Shown here piece by piece: positions 1 through 29,334 of a stretch of 64,000 nucleotides of DNA (positions within the stretch are counted from its first letter, which is position 1; every line of letters begins with the position of its first letter). The position numbers were made by a program, and so were the translations under genes. The notes under the pieces are model-generated. The model saw nothing but the letters and a program-made list of their open reading frames with translations. It ran no database searches and had not been told where the DNA came from. This stretch comes from Datnioides undecimradiatus. Lineage: Eukaryota > Chordata > Actinopteri > Lobotiformes > Datnioididae. The stretch is from contig WARS01000009.1 in assembly GCA_008933995.1 (NCBI GenBank), positions 4,310,001-4,374,000 of the forward strand. The letters run 5' to 3'.

Positions 1-36
1 TGCATCCTCTTTGCGTGTGTTTCTCCTCCCTTTTGT

Positions 37-17736
<17,700 letters not shown>

Positions 17737-17900
17737 TTCTGCTGGGTCGCTGACTGACTGTACTTGTGCGCCCTTTCCCACCGCTCTGAGCTGCTGCACC
17801 AAAGATCGCAGAGGAAGAAAGATGCACCGCTACACTGCAACGTTTAAAGACGAGGAAGTGACACACACACACATGCGTACAAGACCTACGTAACTTCTCC
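17737..17900 (-). promoter_or_regulatory. adss2: adss2 5' UTR and proximal promoter
   Basis: The DNA around and upstream of the adss2 start is richer in CpG than the introns. It carries an ETS/GABP-type core, AGGAAGTG at 17853-17860 on the plus strand (CACTTCCT in the direction of transcription). There is no TATA box at the expected distance. ETS sites in TATA-less promoters are typical of housekeeping genes. The exact start of transcription is not visible. Confidence 0.5.
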
Positions 17901-18088
17901 CTTACACCTAACCCAGATTTGTAACAATTATGATGCATTAATGAACTCTTACATATATTGCTGACAAATGTGATTGGTTGGACTTAGCCTACAAATGTTT
18001 TTTGAATCCGACATCAGGTGATTCATCTTGATTGTTTATACGATCTCTGGAGACACTCCCACTATTATGGAGGTGTGTTCAGTTCCGA

Positions 18089-18290
18089 GGAGGAGAGGTG
18101 GTCGAAGAACTCAGGTCTTTTACTTAGATAAAACTAGCAATAAAACAAAGTAAATATTGTTCTTTATTCACATTAAAATTCAAATTATACATGAAGTACC
18201 ACAAATAGAAGGACTTCTCATGTAGAATGTCTCTAATTATTGATGTTTTAATTTGTAAGCATCACTTTAATGTCGGTGTAACACCCAATT
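18089..18290 (+). repeat. fragment of a widespread teleost dispersed repeat
   Basis: The text from GTGGTCGAAGAACTCAGG through TTTTACTTAGATAAAACTAG to ATTGATGTTTTAATTTGTAA follows, with many changes, a repeat I recall as very common in percomorph genomes. That repeat starts GTGGTGGAAGAAGTACTCAG and ends near ATTGATGCATTAATGTGTAA. It has no coding capacity. Its class (SINE or non-autonomous DNA element) is not certain. Confidence 0.5.
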
Positions 18291-19021
18291 GTATTTATTA
18301 ACCTGTCTCGATATTTAGATTTTAGATTTCATTCATTTTTATCTCATTTTTATTTCTCAGTTTGTGCCTTTCGATTTCCAGAACAGAGCAGGCAAAGCTG
18401 CGTACATAGTTGTTTGCATCCCTCAACATACAGTATGTTTGCATCTCAACAAAATGAAAATGAATTTCATGAGGTAATCGCTGCAGTAGTTTTCCAGGCG
18501 GTATAAAAGCAGGCAAACAAATCTTCTACTCTCTGTGCATCATTAAATATGTTGTGATTTGGAATTTTATATTAAAAAAGTTTATTTTATCATTTGAAGT
18601 TTTTCTTTTATCCGTTAACTTCCTCAAAAAGTTCATACATTGTTTAATAATAATTAGTCGACATTTAACATAGAGACCAGAGCTGATTTCATGCTACTGT
18701 ACGAGCAGACATAAAAAAATCTCTCACGGACCTGAGACTGGTCAGATGCATTGTATCTTGATTATTTGGCTCCCTCTGGTGGTGATCAGAAAAGCATGTA
18801 TGTGCTCTGCTGCTCACATTATAGAGCATTATGTCAACATGATGCTTCACCTAAACTTGAGCCACTCCAACACAAACCATTAAAAATGGCTCCACAATGA
18901 GGGGTAACACTAAAAAAAGCAACACAAATAAGATAAAATGACACTGTTAAAGCAGATTTAAAAAGTAAAGACTAATAATCTATTAATCCTAAATCATTCT
19001 AAAACTTTTTCTTTTTTGTTT

Positions 19022-19242
19022 TGCAGACATGTTGTTGTTTGTGCCATGTGTTGCAGATGGAGATGCACAGTGCCAGGTACAGCTCACATCAGGACCATCC
19101 TGTCAGCTCCTCTAAGCTCAGCCTCGGACAGATGGTCAAGTGGGTGAACAGGAGAGAGAGCTGTGAGCAGTGGGCACAGGTCACGACTCTGGCGTCTCTT
19201 CATAAAAAGGGGCCTTTGATCAACAAACTGTTGTTGCTATAG
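19022..19242 (+). other. possible exon or exon relic, unrecognised
   Basis: A pyrimidine tract ending in tgttttgcag precedes an open stretch. A second acceptor-like tgttgcag lies at 19048-19055. From the internal ATG near 19056, the frame runs about 61 codons to TAG at 19242, with text such as KLSLGQMVKWVNRRESCEQW. I do not recognise the protein. It could be a terminal exon of the same plus-strand decayed gene that follows at 20 kb, or chance. Confidence 0.2.
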
Positions 19243-20019
19243 ATTTTTCACACTCCCCTGTTTTTGATCATAGTCAAACAAAAATGATTCAGTCCACAAT
19301 GAAGGGAAGGGTGTTGGAAGTAAAGGTTAAGGTCATATGACGTTTCGCAGCAGTTTATCTGTATCTGCTTGAATACACACCTATTTTTGTACATGTATCA
19401 GTGTTTAGGCAACGAAAGAACTGAATGCATTTATTCACTTCTCATCCTGTTTTCACAAAATTGTCCGCAAACCGGAGGATGGGGGTTTCCTGTCCGCTTC
19501 AGTGCTATCCCTTATGTATCTCTTTATTATTTGCTTTATTATTTTCATTGAATGAATGCTTTAAGGAACTGTATACACATTACTGATATAGCATCACGGC
19601 GTTTATATGTGCAGATTGTAGCAGATAATTGTCCCATGTTCCTCTCCTCAGCTTATTTGCAGAATAAAAAAATTGTCCATCAGCCACTTGATAACTGTGA
19701 CCTGACAAATCAGTCGGCCAAGTATAAAGTCTGTAACTAATTAAAACAATCTTAAACATTTGTTTCTCATTTATGGAAGAATCAATCTTTGTGAAAATAC
19801 AACACAGATATCTCTATGTTGTCTAAAAGAGATACAAAAGTCATTGCCTTGATAACTGATTTTTTGTTTATATGTTCCTTTTTCATGCAGAAAGTTGCAT
19901 AAGTAACCTGGTGAAGCAATCTCAATAATTTGATCTCTCACTTTACTAGAAGCTCAACAAGGCGATCATGTGCACACACCTTCTGCCAGTGAATGTCTTA
20001 TACATGTATAGTCACAACA

Positions 20020-20960
20020 AAAAAGACTGCAGAGTTGAAAGATCTGGGCAGAGAGCTGGACCACATTGATAAACAACAGCTGTCTGTGGATCCAGCAACC
20101 TTCATCCAAGACAAGAAAGAGAACCTTCACCAATCTCTCAGCTGCTTGCATTGACATCCTTTCAACAGTGTACCTTTCAACAACCTAACAGGGACTGATT
20201 CAGATGCCTGAGCGGGACCTACATTTATTGCTCAACAAGAAGGATCAGAAGATTTCCACTCTTGTCAAAGAGAAGGAGGCCTTGATCCATGAGGTGGAGC
20301 GGCTGAAAGAACAGCTTGAGAAGCAAACAGCCAAGGCAAGCAACAAGATGGTGGATATCTTGGTGGAGCTGTCTGAGACAGAAGATGCCAGAAGAGATGC
20401 TGTTCTTCAAGTGGAGAAACTTGGGGAAGCTCTTCAGGCTGAAAGAGAGAAGAGGGAGGAGGTTGAGGCAAGCCCAGCCAAAGAAAAAGATGACACCTCC
20501 AGGCTTAAGGCTGCACTGGCCCAGACAGAACAGGACCTGGAGAACAACAGATGCCAGTGGGAGGAAGACAGGTCCCGTCTCCTGGCCCAACAGATGGAGG
20601 CAACCTCAGTGCTTAAGGAAGTACTAAACTGGGCACAGGAAGTCCTGGAAAAACACAGATGCCAGTGGAGAGATGATCACTCACACTCAAGTCCTCTCTG
20701 ATACAAAGGATGAAGACCATCCAGGAGAGCCTTGAGGAGAAGAAAAATTCAGAGATGGTTTGTTGGACAGTCTAACGAATCTGGAAAATAAGATGAAGGT
20801 CACCAGACAAAGTCAAAGAGAAGGTCTTCAAGCGTACTTCAGAGACCCAGTCTTCTGACTGACTGCTGACCTTCTGTGCCAACACTGTGTCAGCCCTCCT
20901 CCTCTACACAGTACCTCAGCACCTACTGTTGCTTGTTTTCTTTTGTCTTGTGTTAATAAA
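20020..20960 (+). pseudogene. decayed coiled-coil protein gene or retrocopy
   Basis: Protein-like text rich in Glu, Lys, Gln and Leu runs through this segment but changes frame. From 20023 one frame reads ELKDLGRELDHIDKQQLSVD to a stop near 20155. A second frame is open from ATG 20204 to TGA 20701 (165 codons, heptad-like, for example EKEALIHEVERLKEQLEKQ). After that stop, a third frame reads SSLIQRMKTIQESLEEKKN and then breaks again. The central ORF has a twofold internal motif, LENNRCQWEEDRS and LEKHRCQWRDDHS. An AATAAA signal follows at 20955-20960. It looks like a host coiled-coil gene that has lost its frame, or a processed copy. The 165-codon ORF might still be expressed. The parent family is not recognised. 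Confidence 0.45.
20204..20701 (+). CDS. coiled-coil ORF, 165 codons, probably part of a pseudogene
   Basis: This is the longest surviving open stretch of the decayed gene. It begins at ATG 20204, nine bases after an in-frame TGA, and is almost wholly predicted coiled coil by composition and heptad spacing. It has no signal peptide, membrane segment or catalytic motif. The C-terminal HSHSSPL looks like read-through after a frame change, because neighbouring frames continue coiled-coil text beyond it. Confidence 0.3.
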   Translation: MPERDLHLLLNKKDQKISTLVKEKEALIHEVERLKEQLEKQTAKASNKMVDILVELSETEDARRDAVLQVEKLGEALQAEREKREEVEASPAKEKDDTSRLKAALAQTEQDLENNRCQWEEDRSRLLAQQMEATSVLKEVLNWAQEVLEKHRCQWRDDHSHSSPL

Positions 20961-21720
20961 TGTATGAAATGCATTATGTATGTATGAACTTGTTTTTTTA
21001 TCACATTGTTCTGTTTTCCACATATATATACATTGATGTATATTGCTAGAATTACATATTTGAAATGTATGTTTTTAAAACAGCGTAATTTTTTCCCAAT
21101 AATTTCAGTCTATATCAACAATTAATCTGGTTGAAGGTTTTTTTTTGGATCAACACAGGTTCCTGAGAAGCCTTAAGACAAAGGCACATGATGGTCATTG
21201 TAAATAGAGCTAAATTATGCACTAGTGATCAGTGTTTTAGAAATCACTCTTTTCACAAATGCTGAAAGAACTGGGGGTGTTTAAACGAATACACATCGCT
21301 TTGTTGTGAGGCTTTTCGAACAGAAATGAAAGGACATAATGCCTGCATACTGATCATACTCATGAGGTTTACACATACATGAGAGTGTACACAACAATAT
21401 ACTGACCGGTTCAGTGATGACAGGTGTGGTTAACTGTCCAGCCCCTGGATCTCCAGCTCGTTATGTTTTACATGCCTGGAGGATCAAACAAGATTCTTAA
21501 GACAGATGAAAAAGTTCTTAGCAAACAAAAAGAGCCTTATAAATACAATGTAATCATTTTTATTGGCAATACTTTAGCGTTAAGTGAATTTACTTAAAGT
21601 TAAACTGCCTTCAATTAATCTGTGACAATGATCCTTCTTTTCTGTACTTGACTGTCGTGCATCCCGCTGATTGTCCTGCAGGGGGCAGCAGAGCACTGAC
21701 AAGCGTCAACATTCTTCTTC
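20961..21720. other. intergenic stretch upstream of the zinc-finger gene
   Basis: AT-rich sequence without a recognisable gene. A CTCF-like core, CCTGCAGGGGGCA at 21675-21687 (one mismatch to the consensus), lies about 150 bases upstream of the zinc-finger start codon. Confidence 0.45.
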
Positions 21721-21834
21721 TGTGGTTTGTTGTTTACCGTTACTTCCGTAGCCTGTCAGCTAGCACCACAAGAAATTGAGTCCATCAAAGCTCCTCCTGG
21801 GGTCTTTCTCATTCTTTTAGCAGTTATCTTCAAA

Positions 21835-22015
21835 ATGTCTGCTCGGCTGCTTCTCAGGGCTTTCGTAAGCGAGCGTCTGACAGCTGCTGCCGAGGAAATA
21901 TTTCAGGTTTTTGAAGGAACAATCGCTAAATATGAAGAAGAAGCGTCCAGCTCCAAGCAGGAGATTGAACGGCTCAGAGGTCTGCTGCTGGAGTTTGTGT
22001 CAAACCAAAAAACAG
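21835..22015 (+). CDS. zinc-finger gene coding exon 1
   Basis: Residues 1-60 plus one base. ATG at 21835 has A at -3 (aaaATG), a favourable context. The upstream open frame lacks a better start. Donor gtgtgt at 22016. Confidence 0.85.
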
Positions 22016-23736
22016 GTGTGTTTAGCTAATTTTCCCAGCCTGTCGGTGTTATACCAGTCAAGAACAGTCTAAAGTGTCATATGTGACAGGAAATTACTGT
22101 TATGTTAATTTTGTGTATTGTTTGTTAATGTCTTGGCATACATGCACCTAAACCAACAAAACAGCTGATAGGAAACTTAATTTTTTAGATAATTTAAAAT
22201 AACGGATGCATCAAATATGGTATAAATCAAATAAACGGATAAAACTTTAAACACAAAAACCCATCACAGGTAAGCAGATACTAAATCATGTGCTTAAATT
22301 ACTTAGTTTGACAAACAGCTGATTGGTCTTGAGCTTGAACTTTATTGTGGGAACAAAGGGATTAAGGTCTTGTTGGCACATTATACGATATAACATCCTT
22401 TTCACACAATGTAACGTGATTCTCAAAGAAAAGAAAGAGAAATATATATTTGTGATGAGCATGTGTGCTGAACACGTACATGACTTGCATTATAGTGATT
22501 TCGGTCTCGTGGTCCAACAAAACAAGGCATTTGAAGGTATCTCATTCAGCTGTGGGAAGCTCTAACTGGCAATTGTCTGTATTTTCTGAAATTATAGGGA
22601 ATCAGTGAATCAAGAAAATCATTGTCTGATCATTGATAATGAAAATAAAGATTTTATTGACATTGCCAGCCACTACCTGGCAGCATCGACAACATAATCA
22701 CAATTTTGTATCACAAGTGCAAACGAAACAGTCTTAAAAAAATGTTTAAAATGGGTTTTTTGTTTTTCCCCCAGACTTCTCTCAGCAGTTGGTGTGTAAA
22801 GAGGAAACTCCCTCTGAGCCCGACCTCAGCGTCTATCAGAGTGACCTAGAGCCTCAACGCATTAAAGAGGAAGATCCTGAACTCTGGGCCTGTCAGCAAG
22901 ATGAAGAAAAAGACGAACAGGTTCAGGAGTTAAAGGATGTTCAAGTCTCATACCTACCTCATTCATCTGTCTGTGAGAAAAATGAGCAGGGGGACACGAA
23001 GCCACCGTTGCAACCTCAGACTCAAAACAATGAAAGTGAGGAGCAGTTTGAGAAAACTGTTAAGCTCATTCTACCTCTCGCCTCTACTTCACAAACTCAA
23101 AATGAAACGGTCCAAGATGGAAGAGAAAATGAAAGACCTGCTGCAAGTTTTACAAACCAAACACAGACAGACCAAAGTCAGACCACCTTTATTGTTTCCA
23201 CTGAGTTATCTCATTTGAGCTTTGTTGCGGCGGATTATCAGTGCCATTTGTGCGATAAACCTTTTACCTCCAATCACCACTTGATAAATCATGCCTTTCG
23301 AATGCACTCAAAGGAAGCAGACGTCCTGTGTGCTGTGTGTGGACAGACCTTAGAGTCCGCTGAAAGTCTAAATGTGCACCTTAAGTCACACAAAGGCTCT
23401 AAATGCTGTCACGTGTGCGGTAAACACTGCAGCAGTACGACTGCTCTCACCGAGCACATGGCCAGCCACGCCGGGGTCAAACTGCATCGCTGTCACGTGT
23501 GCGGGAAAGAGTGCAGCCGGAAAGGAGACTTAAAGATTCATATGAGGATTCACACTGGTGAGAAGCCTTTCTGCTGCTCTTACTGTATAAAAAGTTTCAC
23601 CCACAGCGGACATCTGAGGAAACACATGAGAAGCCACACAGGAGAAAGACCGCACCGATGTGACATCTGCGGCAGAGGGTTTCTACAGAGCGCACACCTA
23701 AAGTACCACTTGGGGACTCACGCTCAGAAGTGTTGA
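21835..23736 (+). CDS. C2H2 zinc-finger protein, teleost-type, two coding exons
   Basis: This is a probable DNA-binding nuclear regulator of 380 residues. Exons are 21835-22015 and 22775-23736, joined in phase 1 (ACAG|gtgtgt ... ccccag|ACTTC). Residues 1-60 form a helical, coiled-coil-like leader (MSARLLLRAFVSERLTAAAE). This matches the opening found in many fish C2H2 proteins. Residues 61-215 are acidic and disordered and include IKEE, a SUMO-type site, in the RIKEEDPELW block. Six fingers follow at 217-238, 246-266, 272-292, 300-320, 328-348 and 356-376. Classic TGEKP/TGERP linkers occur only between fingers 4-5 and 5-6. Finger 1 has an H-x4-H spacing, and fingers 2-4 replace the usual core Phe with Leu or Cys. 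The fish family is large and species-specific, so no one-to-one name is offered. Confidence 0.9.
22775..23736 (+). CDS. zinc-finger gene coding exon 2
   Basis: Residues 61-380 with all six fingers in one exon, the usual arrangement for this family. The acceptor is the pyrimidine-rich tttttcccccag. Stop TGA at 23734-23736. Confidence 0.92.
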
Positions 23737-23839
23737 CCTGTTATCTACCTGGTGTTTAACAACTCTTTGAACAAGCGGTAAAAAGCAGTCAGGAGTTAAA
23801 AAGTCATTCACTCTAAGACACATTTATACAGCAGCTCTA

Positions 23840-23845
23840 AATAAA
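23840..23845 (+). terminator. polyadenylation signal of the zinc-finger gene
   Basis: AATAAA lies about 105 bases after the stop codon, giving a short 3' UTR. Confidence 0.6.
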
Positions 23846-23899
23846 TAATGAGTAGTTACATCAGTGCATTGAGAGGGAATATTTACCTCACATCTCCCT

Positions 23900-26800
23900 C
23901 ATACATTTTATTCTGCTTAAAGTTTTTGGTGAAATATGTTTTTACTTAAAGAACAACTTCTTTTAAAAAAAAATCCTGAACGTCTCTCTTCAAAACAGGC
24001 TGAAATGATAACAAAACAGAAGAACAAACCACAGCAGGAAACAAGTTCTGCAGCTGATTTTCATCATGAAAAGTCCTTGAATGGTCCTTTTGCAAGTTGA
24101 GGTAAAAGGGAAATGTTTTTACTTTTTAGCAGCTTGATAAACGCAGACCATGATGTAGACTCTATATGCTCCTTTTCACTGTTGAGATGACCTGTGTTCT
24201 CATTACTAAGTAACAACCAACAGGAAGGTGCTTTTATCTAGTAGAGAGTCACTGTTTTGATTAATAACACTGTTGTTAATGTCAAGACAAGTATTTCTTT
24301 TATGTAGCCAAAAATTTGAATGATGTTACATCTGTGTGTGCTGATTTGTTGTTTAGCTCAGACTTGCTGTGATTAACTAATGATTGAAATTATTAGTTAA
24401 CCAAGAACAAACTGGACCGGTACAGTTTTCCGCAGCAGGGTTACGTCCACATCAGCAGCAGCCTGACTCAAACAAATAAAAAAATCTCAACTACATTTTC
24501 TGTCCAATTCTACTTGAGTGATTTTCCAGGAAATTTCCTAGAAAGAGCCATGTAATTGGGTACTAATTATAGGATGCAGTAGAGAACGTGTTCATTTATT
24601 GTTAATAATGTAATATTAGGGTTTCTTTTCTTCATAAGTTTTGTATTGTATACTTTCATGCAGTCAGATTTTACATTTAGCATGTGCAGCTATCCTGTTA
24701 TGGTATTGACTTACACTAATTAATAAGAATTAATTAATGTATCATTGCAATGCATGTCCAACTCCACATCCAGTTGACAAACCCATGGTCTGACATTTGT
24801 GCATCCTGAAAACCTCAGTGTTTATTTAGCTGTTTGGGTTTCCATAACTGCAACACATTTCACGTTCTTCACAAGCTAGTTCCTTACTTTATCTCTCTGC
24901 CGTTTAGTGTGTTATTGGAGCTCTTTCCTTAAAACAACAGGAAACAAAGTTGATGAGAGTGATGAAGCTGAGCCAAACCAAAACATTCAGTTATATGAGG
25001 CTAAAGAGCACATTAGAGCTGCAGAGGTGGGTAATTATCTGTGAATTTGTCCAAAGTCTATATTCTAATGTGAAAATGTATTTCTTTTTAAGAGCTTTAA
25101 TAAGCACCAGGGGTTCAAATCTGCATTTAGAGCTGTAAGTTCATGATTGGATCACCCATTTTGCATTTTTGTGAGACAAGGATTGTGGTCTCGTTTCGCA
25201 ACATGAACTGCTGGACAGAAACAACTTCATGAATCACTTGAAAAACAATGAAAAACATGTCCCATGGCATTTTTATGACTCCAGTCAAACTGACCCCAAA
25301 TCTTTACTTAGCTTAAAGTCTCTAAAGGACTTTGAAATCATGCCATCACGAGAACATTTATGCTAACCAGCTAACCAGAAGTCATAAGCTATCAATTACT
25401 GGGGGAGGGGTGTTCCAACAGTTCAACATGACCCCAAACAAGCAGGATGGGTTTGGCAACTGTAAGCATTCCTGATGTCTGATAGTGATGGGTGGTCTCA
25501 AAGTATTACATACTGACAAATAGGGTCAGATTTAGAAAGCAATGAGTGATTTAAATAAATAATTGTGTTAAATTGAAATTGAAATGTTAACGAGACATTT
25601 TTGCCAAAGCTTTACCTCATGTGGTTTCATTATCATTAATACAGCAGCCTCCGTTTAGGAGGAGTTTAAGACGTTGCACATTTTGGTCAGAGAGGAACAT
25701 GTTGTACCAGTAGGTGGCACTGCAGGAGCCTTTATTTATCAGATGGTACCCCAGGCTCCAGAAAGTGCCTCACTTTCTCCTGCTTGTGGTGTTAAATTAT
25801 GAAATTATACATTTTTTAAGTATTTGTAAGTTATTTCCAAAGTGTAATGGTAATATTGTGACATTTGGCACATTCAGATAATGAACAGGCTTTAATTGAC
25901 TTAACAATGTGCTACTCACTGAATTTGTCAGGAAGCAGCTCCGGTGTTGCTCTGAGATTTTATGTAAACTGCTGGTCATTTCTCGCTTTCACAGAACAGC
26001 AGCTGCTGAAATTACATTCACACAGTCACTGGGTTTTTAAGCCATTCATCCATGACTTTTTGGTCTAATGAAAGGACTGTAAAGACCTAAAAAAGCTCAA
26101 TTTGGATCTCTCCCAGGTGGCCTGGAAATCTCATGCAGGACAGGAGCTCATTCAGGAATCTCTGTGTATGGGAAGCTGCTTCAGGCATTTCAGATTTTAT
26201 AGATTGTAAAGCCAAAGAGCTAATCAGGCCTCAGTGACCCTCAAGACTAAAACCAACTACCCTAATCTGGTTATGTAACCCCCCCACCCCCACTAAACAC
26301 ACAGGATCACCAGCTAAACACCCCTGGATCCATGGGAACAGTTTCCCACATGTATGGCCTTAATGGGGATTCAATCACTCAAATCTACAACCTTAGCTGG
26401 CCTGATCTGTTCAAATCACTGCTAAATCATAGACCACACTAGCCATAAGACAACTGTTCCTTATAGTCTTCCTGCAGCAGTATTTGACCCAGACTATGGC
26501 GACTTGAGAAAATTGCCCCATACTTTTCTGGAAAAGAAAAAAACAGGGGCAAGAGGTTAATCTTCTGTGAAGTTAAATTATGTGAAACTCACTCAAGGAA
26601 ACTGGGGGGATTTTCTTTATGTGGGTCAGGCTGTGTCTCGTAGATTAACACAGAAGAAGAGGGGTTACATTAGGAGTTTTTTCCTGAGTGTGTGTAGGGT
26701 GTGTGTAAAGTGACGTTTTGGAGCCATGGGCTGTTACGAAGAATCGCCCCTCAGTTGCGTAACTGGGTCATTGAGTTACTCACCAACCCACCCAGTGAGG

Positions 26801-29330
26801 TCTCTGCGCAACACAGAGTGAGCCCAAAGGATCGGTTGTGGAATCCAGATCAGTCACCAGGTGTGGATGGTGGTGATCCAAGGGAGTTTCTGGTGCAGAG
26901 GAGATGGATGGGGGGGAGATGGGGAGATCTGACAGGATCATCCTCATGGGGTGGGTTTCGTGCGGAGGCGGACAGCAAACATCTGGTGGACATCCTCTAG
27001 AGACTGAAACACACACACACACACACAAATAGGTTGTTAATCAAAGAACTTTTTCTATATTTAAATGTATATTCACAAATGTGTGTGGAGGAACATGAAC
27101 AGCAATGTTGGATGGACACTCAAATACTGATGAAGATGTTTTTATTTTGCATCTTCCATCCCTGCTGGAGATGCTTTAGATCCACGGTGTGAATTCAAAC
27201 ACATTTTGTTTTGTGGGAATAAAACCCTTGAGCAAGTCCAGATGATACATTCACCTTATTGTTTACTTTCTCCTGCTAATCCCAGTAGGTATAAATCACA
27301 CACTGGACCTTTCATGCATTGAGGAGCTCTGCTATTATAAGCAGGGAGAATGACTGACGCTGCCACTGCTGCAGTTATTGCTGTGTTGAGGTTTCCAACA
27401 CAGTTGTCTCATCACATATCTCTTTGTCTTCACACTTGTTCTTTATAGGTCTGATAAATGGATCAAGTGATGCCTCGCTTCTCAACTGTGGGCTTATTTA
27501 TACAGAAGGTAACATGGAAGCCAGGAAATGTAAAATATATGACTCCTATAGGGGAGAAATAACTTTCTCGCTGCAAAATAAATATCAGAAATCATATCAA
27601 GTCTCACTTTATGCATTTTTGCTAGTTTTTGTTTCTGAGTTTCGGCAGTGTCGCATCAAAATTACATTCAGGATGCTACTTATTTATAGCAACAAATAGG
27701 TCTAAGCTTTCATAGGAACAAAAGGCCAAGACATGCATTTAATTAAATAACACTGAGGAACAATTTGAAAAAAATGTTCTGTTGAGTTAGATTTTTATGC
27801 TGATTAAAACTAAAATTGGCATGCTGATTCCAAAATTGCAGTCAGTTTTTTTCTAGCACGTCAAGTTTTTTCTCCACAGCTTACCGTCCAGATAAGCAAA
27901 ATTCCACTGATTAGCTGTAGTAAGACTTGCCAGCTGATTACGACTGGACTCATCTACAGCTACGTGGCAACTTGTTTGTGCAGTCACAATTGAGACAGTG
28001 CGGTGAGAGGTGTGTGCAGCTCCCAATAGGTCAGTACTATCAATATCTGCAAACAGAAAGCTAGCATAGTAGGAATTAAGAGGATTTGTGCTGGCTTTTC
28101 TCTTAACCTTGTAACCATGGGCATACCGTTGTAAGTTCTATTTCGTTTTATGCTGTTTTTTTAGTTTTCAAAGCTTGTAACTATTCCATCTTAGTGTTTT
28201 ATTTACATAGGTATATATTTCCTTTGTTCCAGATCATGTCTGGAACAACCCTGACTCCTTTTACTATATTTGTGGTCGTTTCACCATTCCAAGTCAGAGG
28301 GCAAACATCAAACATCAAACAAATTTTTACCTTAACTACTTGCACATAATTATAATTACAGTAGCCATATCCTTTGTAAAAACACAATACTGTTAAATAA
28401 ACATTACAGTCATGCCTGTTTCTTTCATATTTCATTGTATGTCAATATTTGAACATTTTTATAAAACAAGCACATATCTGTTAAGCACAGTATTTTTCAT
28501 ATGTTTTAAGAAAACGGGGATCCTATAGTTCAAAAACTTGACGTGATAGAGAAAAACTGAGATCAGTTTTGGATTCCGCACCCAAAAATTAGTTAAAAAC
28601 AGCTGTCAGACCTAACTCAACAAAAATTGTGTTCCCCAGAGTAATCAATATTCCAGGTTGGAAATGGTTCAACAGATCAGCAAAATGTTCACTGACACTG
28701 TATCTAGTTTGTATCTGCTCACAGCAACTAAAGCATGCTTATTAGGATTATGTTGTGTTCACAGCTCTAAAGTCAGGGAAAGATCATGATTTAATATTAG
28801 CATGTCAACCCACTGGCTGTTTTCTATATTAACATTTAACCAAAACCACTGTTTCCCTGAGGTGAACCAGACTGTTTTTGTTGTCCAAACCTAACCAGGC
28901 GTGGGATGCAGACATAAGGTAACCTGTACTTAAGTGCTGAGTTCTGGACGCCCACTCACCCACCCTGCTCACAACTCTACGAATAACATGCAGCAGAAAA
29001 CTTTTTTTTTTTTTTTCAAATTTTCCCCCAAGAATAAATAAATAAATAAATATAGAGAGTGTTTTTTAGAGCGTTTAGAGAGTTTTGCTTGATGGCCGAT
29101 CAATAAATGAGTGAAAACAGATGTCGGGTGGTCCAAAGTCCTCTTTGCTGCATCAGAAGCACCAGTCTAGCTACGCCCCCGCTTTGTCACCTCACCTGTG
29201 TTTGGGCTGCATGGTCAGTGATTCAGTGATGAAACAGAGCCAGTGAGTAGTTTATTGTGTGAATAAAGACCTTTTGACTGCGCCTCTCTCTCTTCCTCTT
29301 TGACCCAGTGTCTGGCTTTGAACTCTGACG
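23900..29330. other. intergenic stretch, no gene recognised
   Basis: About 5.4 kb of mostly AT-rich sequence. It includes a CTCF-type core (25707-25719) and CA repeats at 27009-27026. An open stretch at 26701-27000 is G-rich low-complexity text that I do not trust. No tRNA, coding exon or full transposon was seen. Confidence 0.5.
25707..25719 (+). promoter_or_regulatory. candidate CTCF-binding site
   Basis: CCAGTAGGTGGCA matches the CTCF core consensus at all positions and is followed by CTGC, as is usual. It lies about 2 kb downstream of the zinc-finger gene. Confidence 0.4.
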
Positions 29331-29334
29331 CACG

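Larger units (their letters stand above)
17940..20010. other. intergenic stretch between adss2 and the decayed coiled-coil gene
   Basis: This stretch is mostly AT-rich and unannotated. It includes a dispersed repeat fragment (about 18089-18290), a CTCF-like core reading on the minus strand (18771-18782, one mismatch) and an open stretch at 19022-19242 behind a good acceptor. No transcription unit can be proved. Confidence 0.5.

Noticed and set aside
22937-23218. ORF in another frame inside zinc-finger exon 2
   Set aside because: Shadow of the acidic middle region of the zinc-finger protein.
26701-27000. Plus-strand ORF of 99 codons and an opposing 82-codon ORF
   Set aside because: G-rich, low-complexity sequence ending in a CA repeat, with no recognisable protein text or splice logic.
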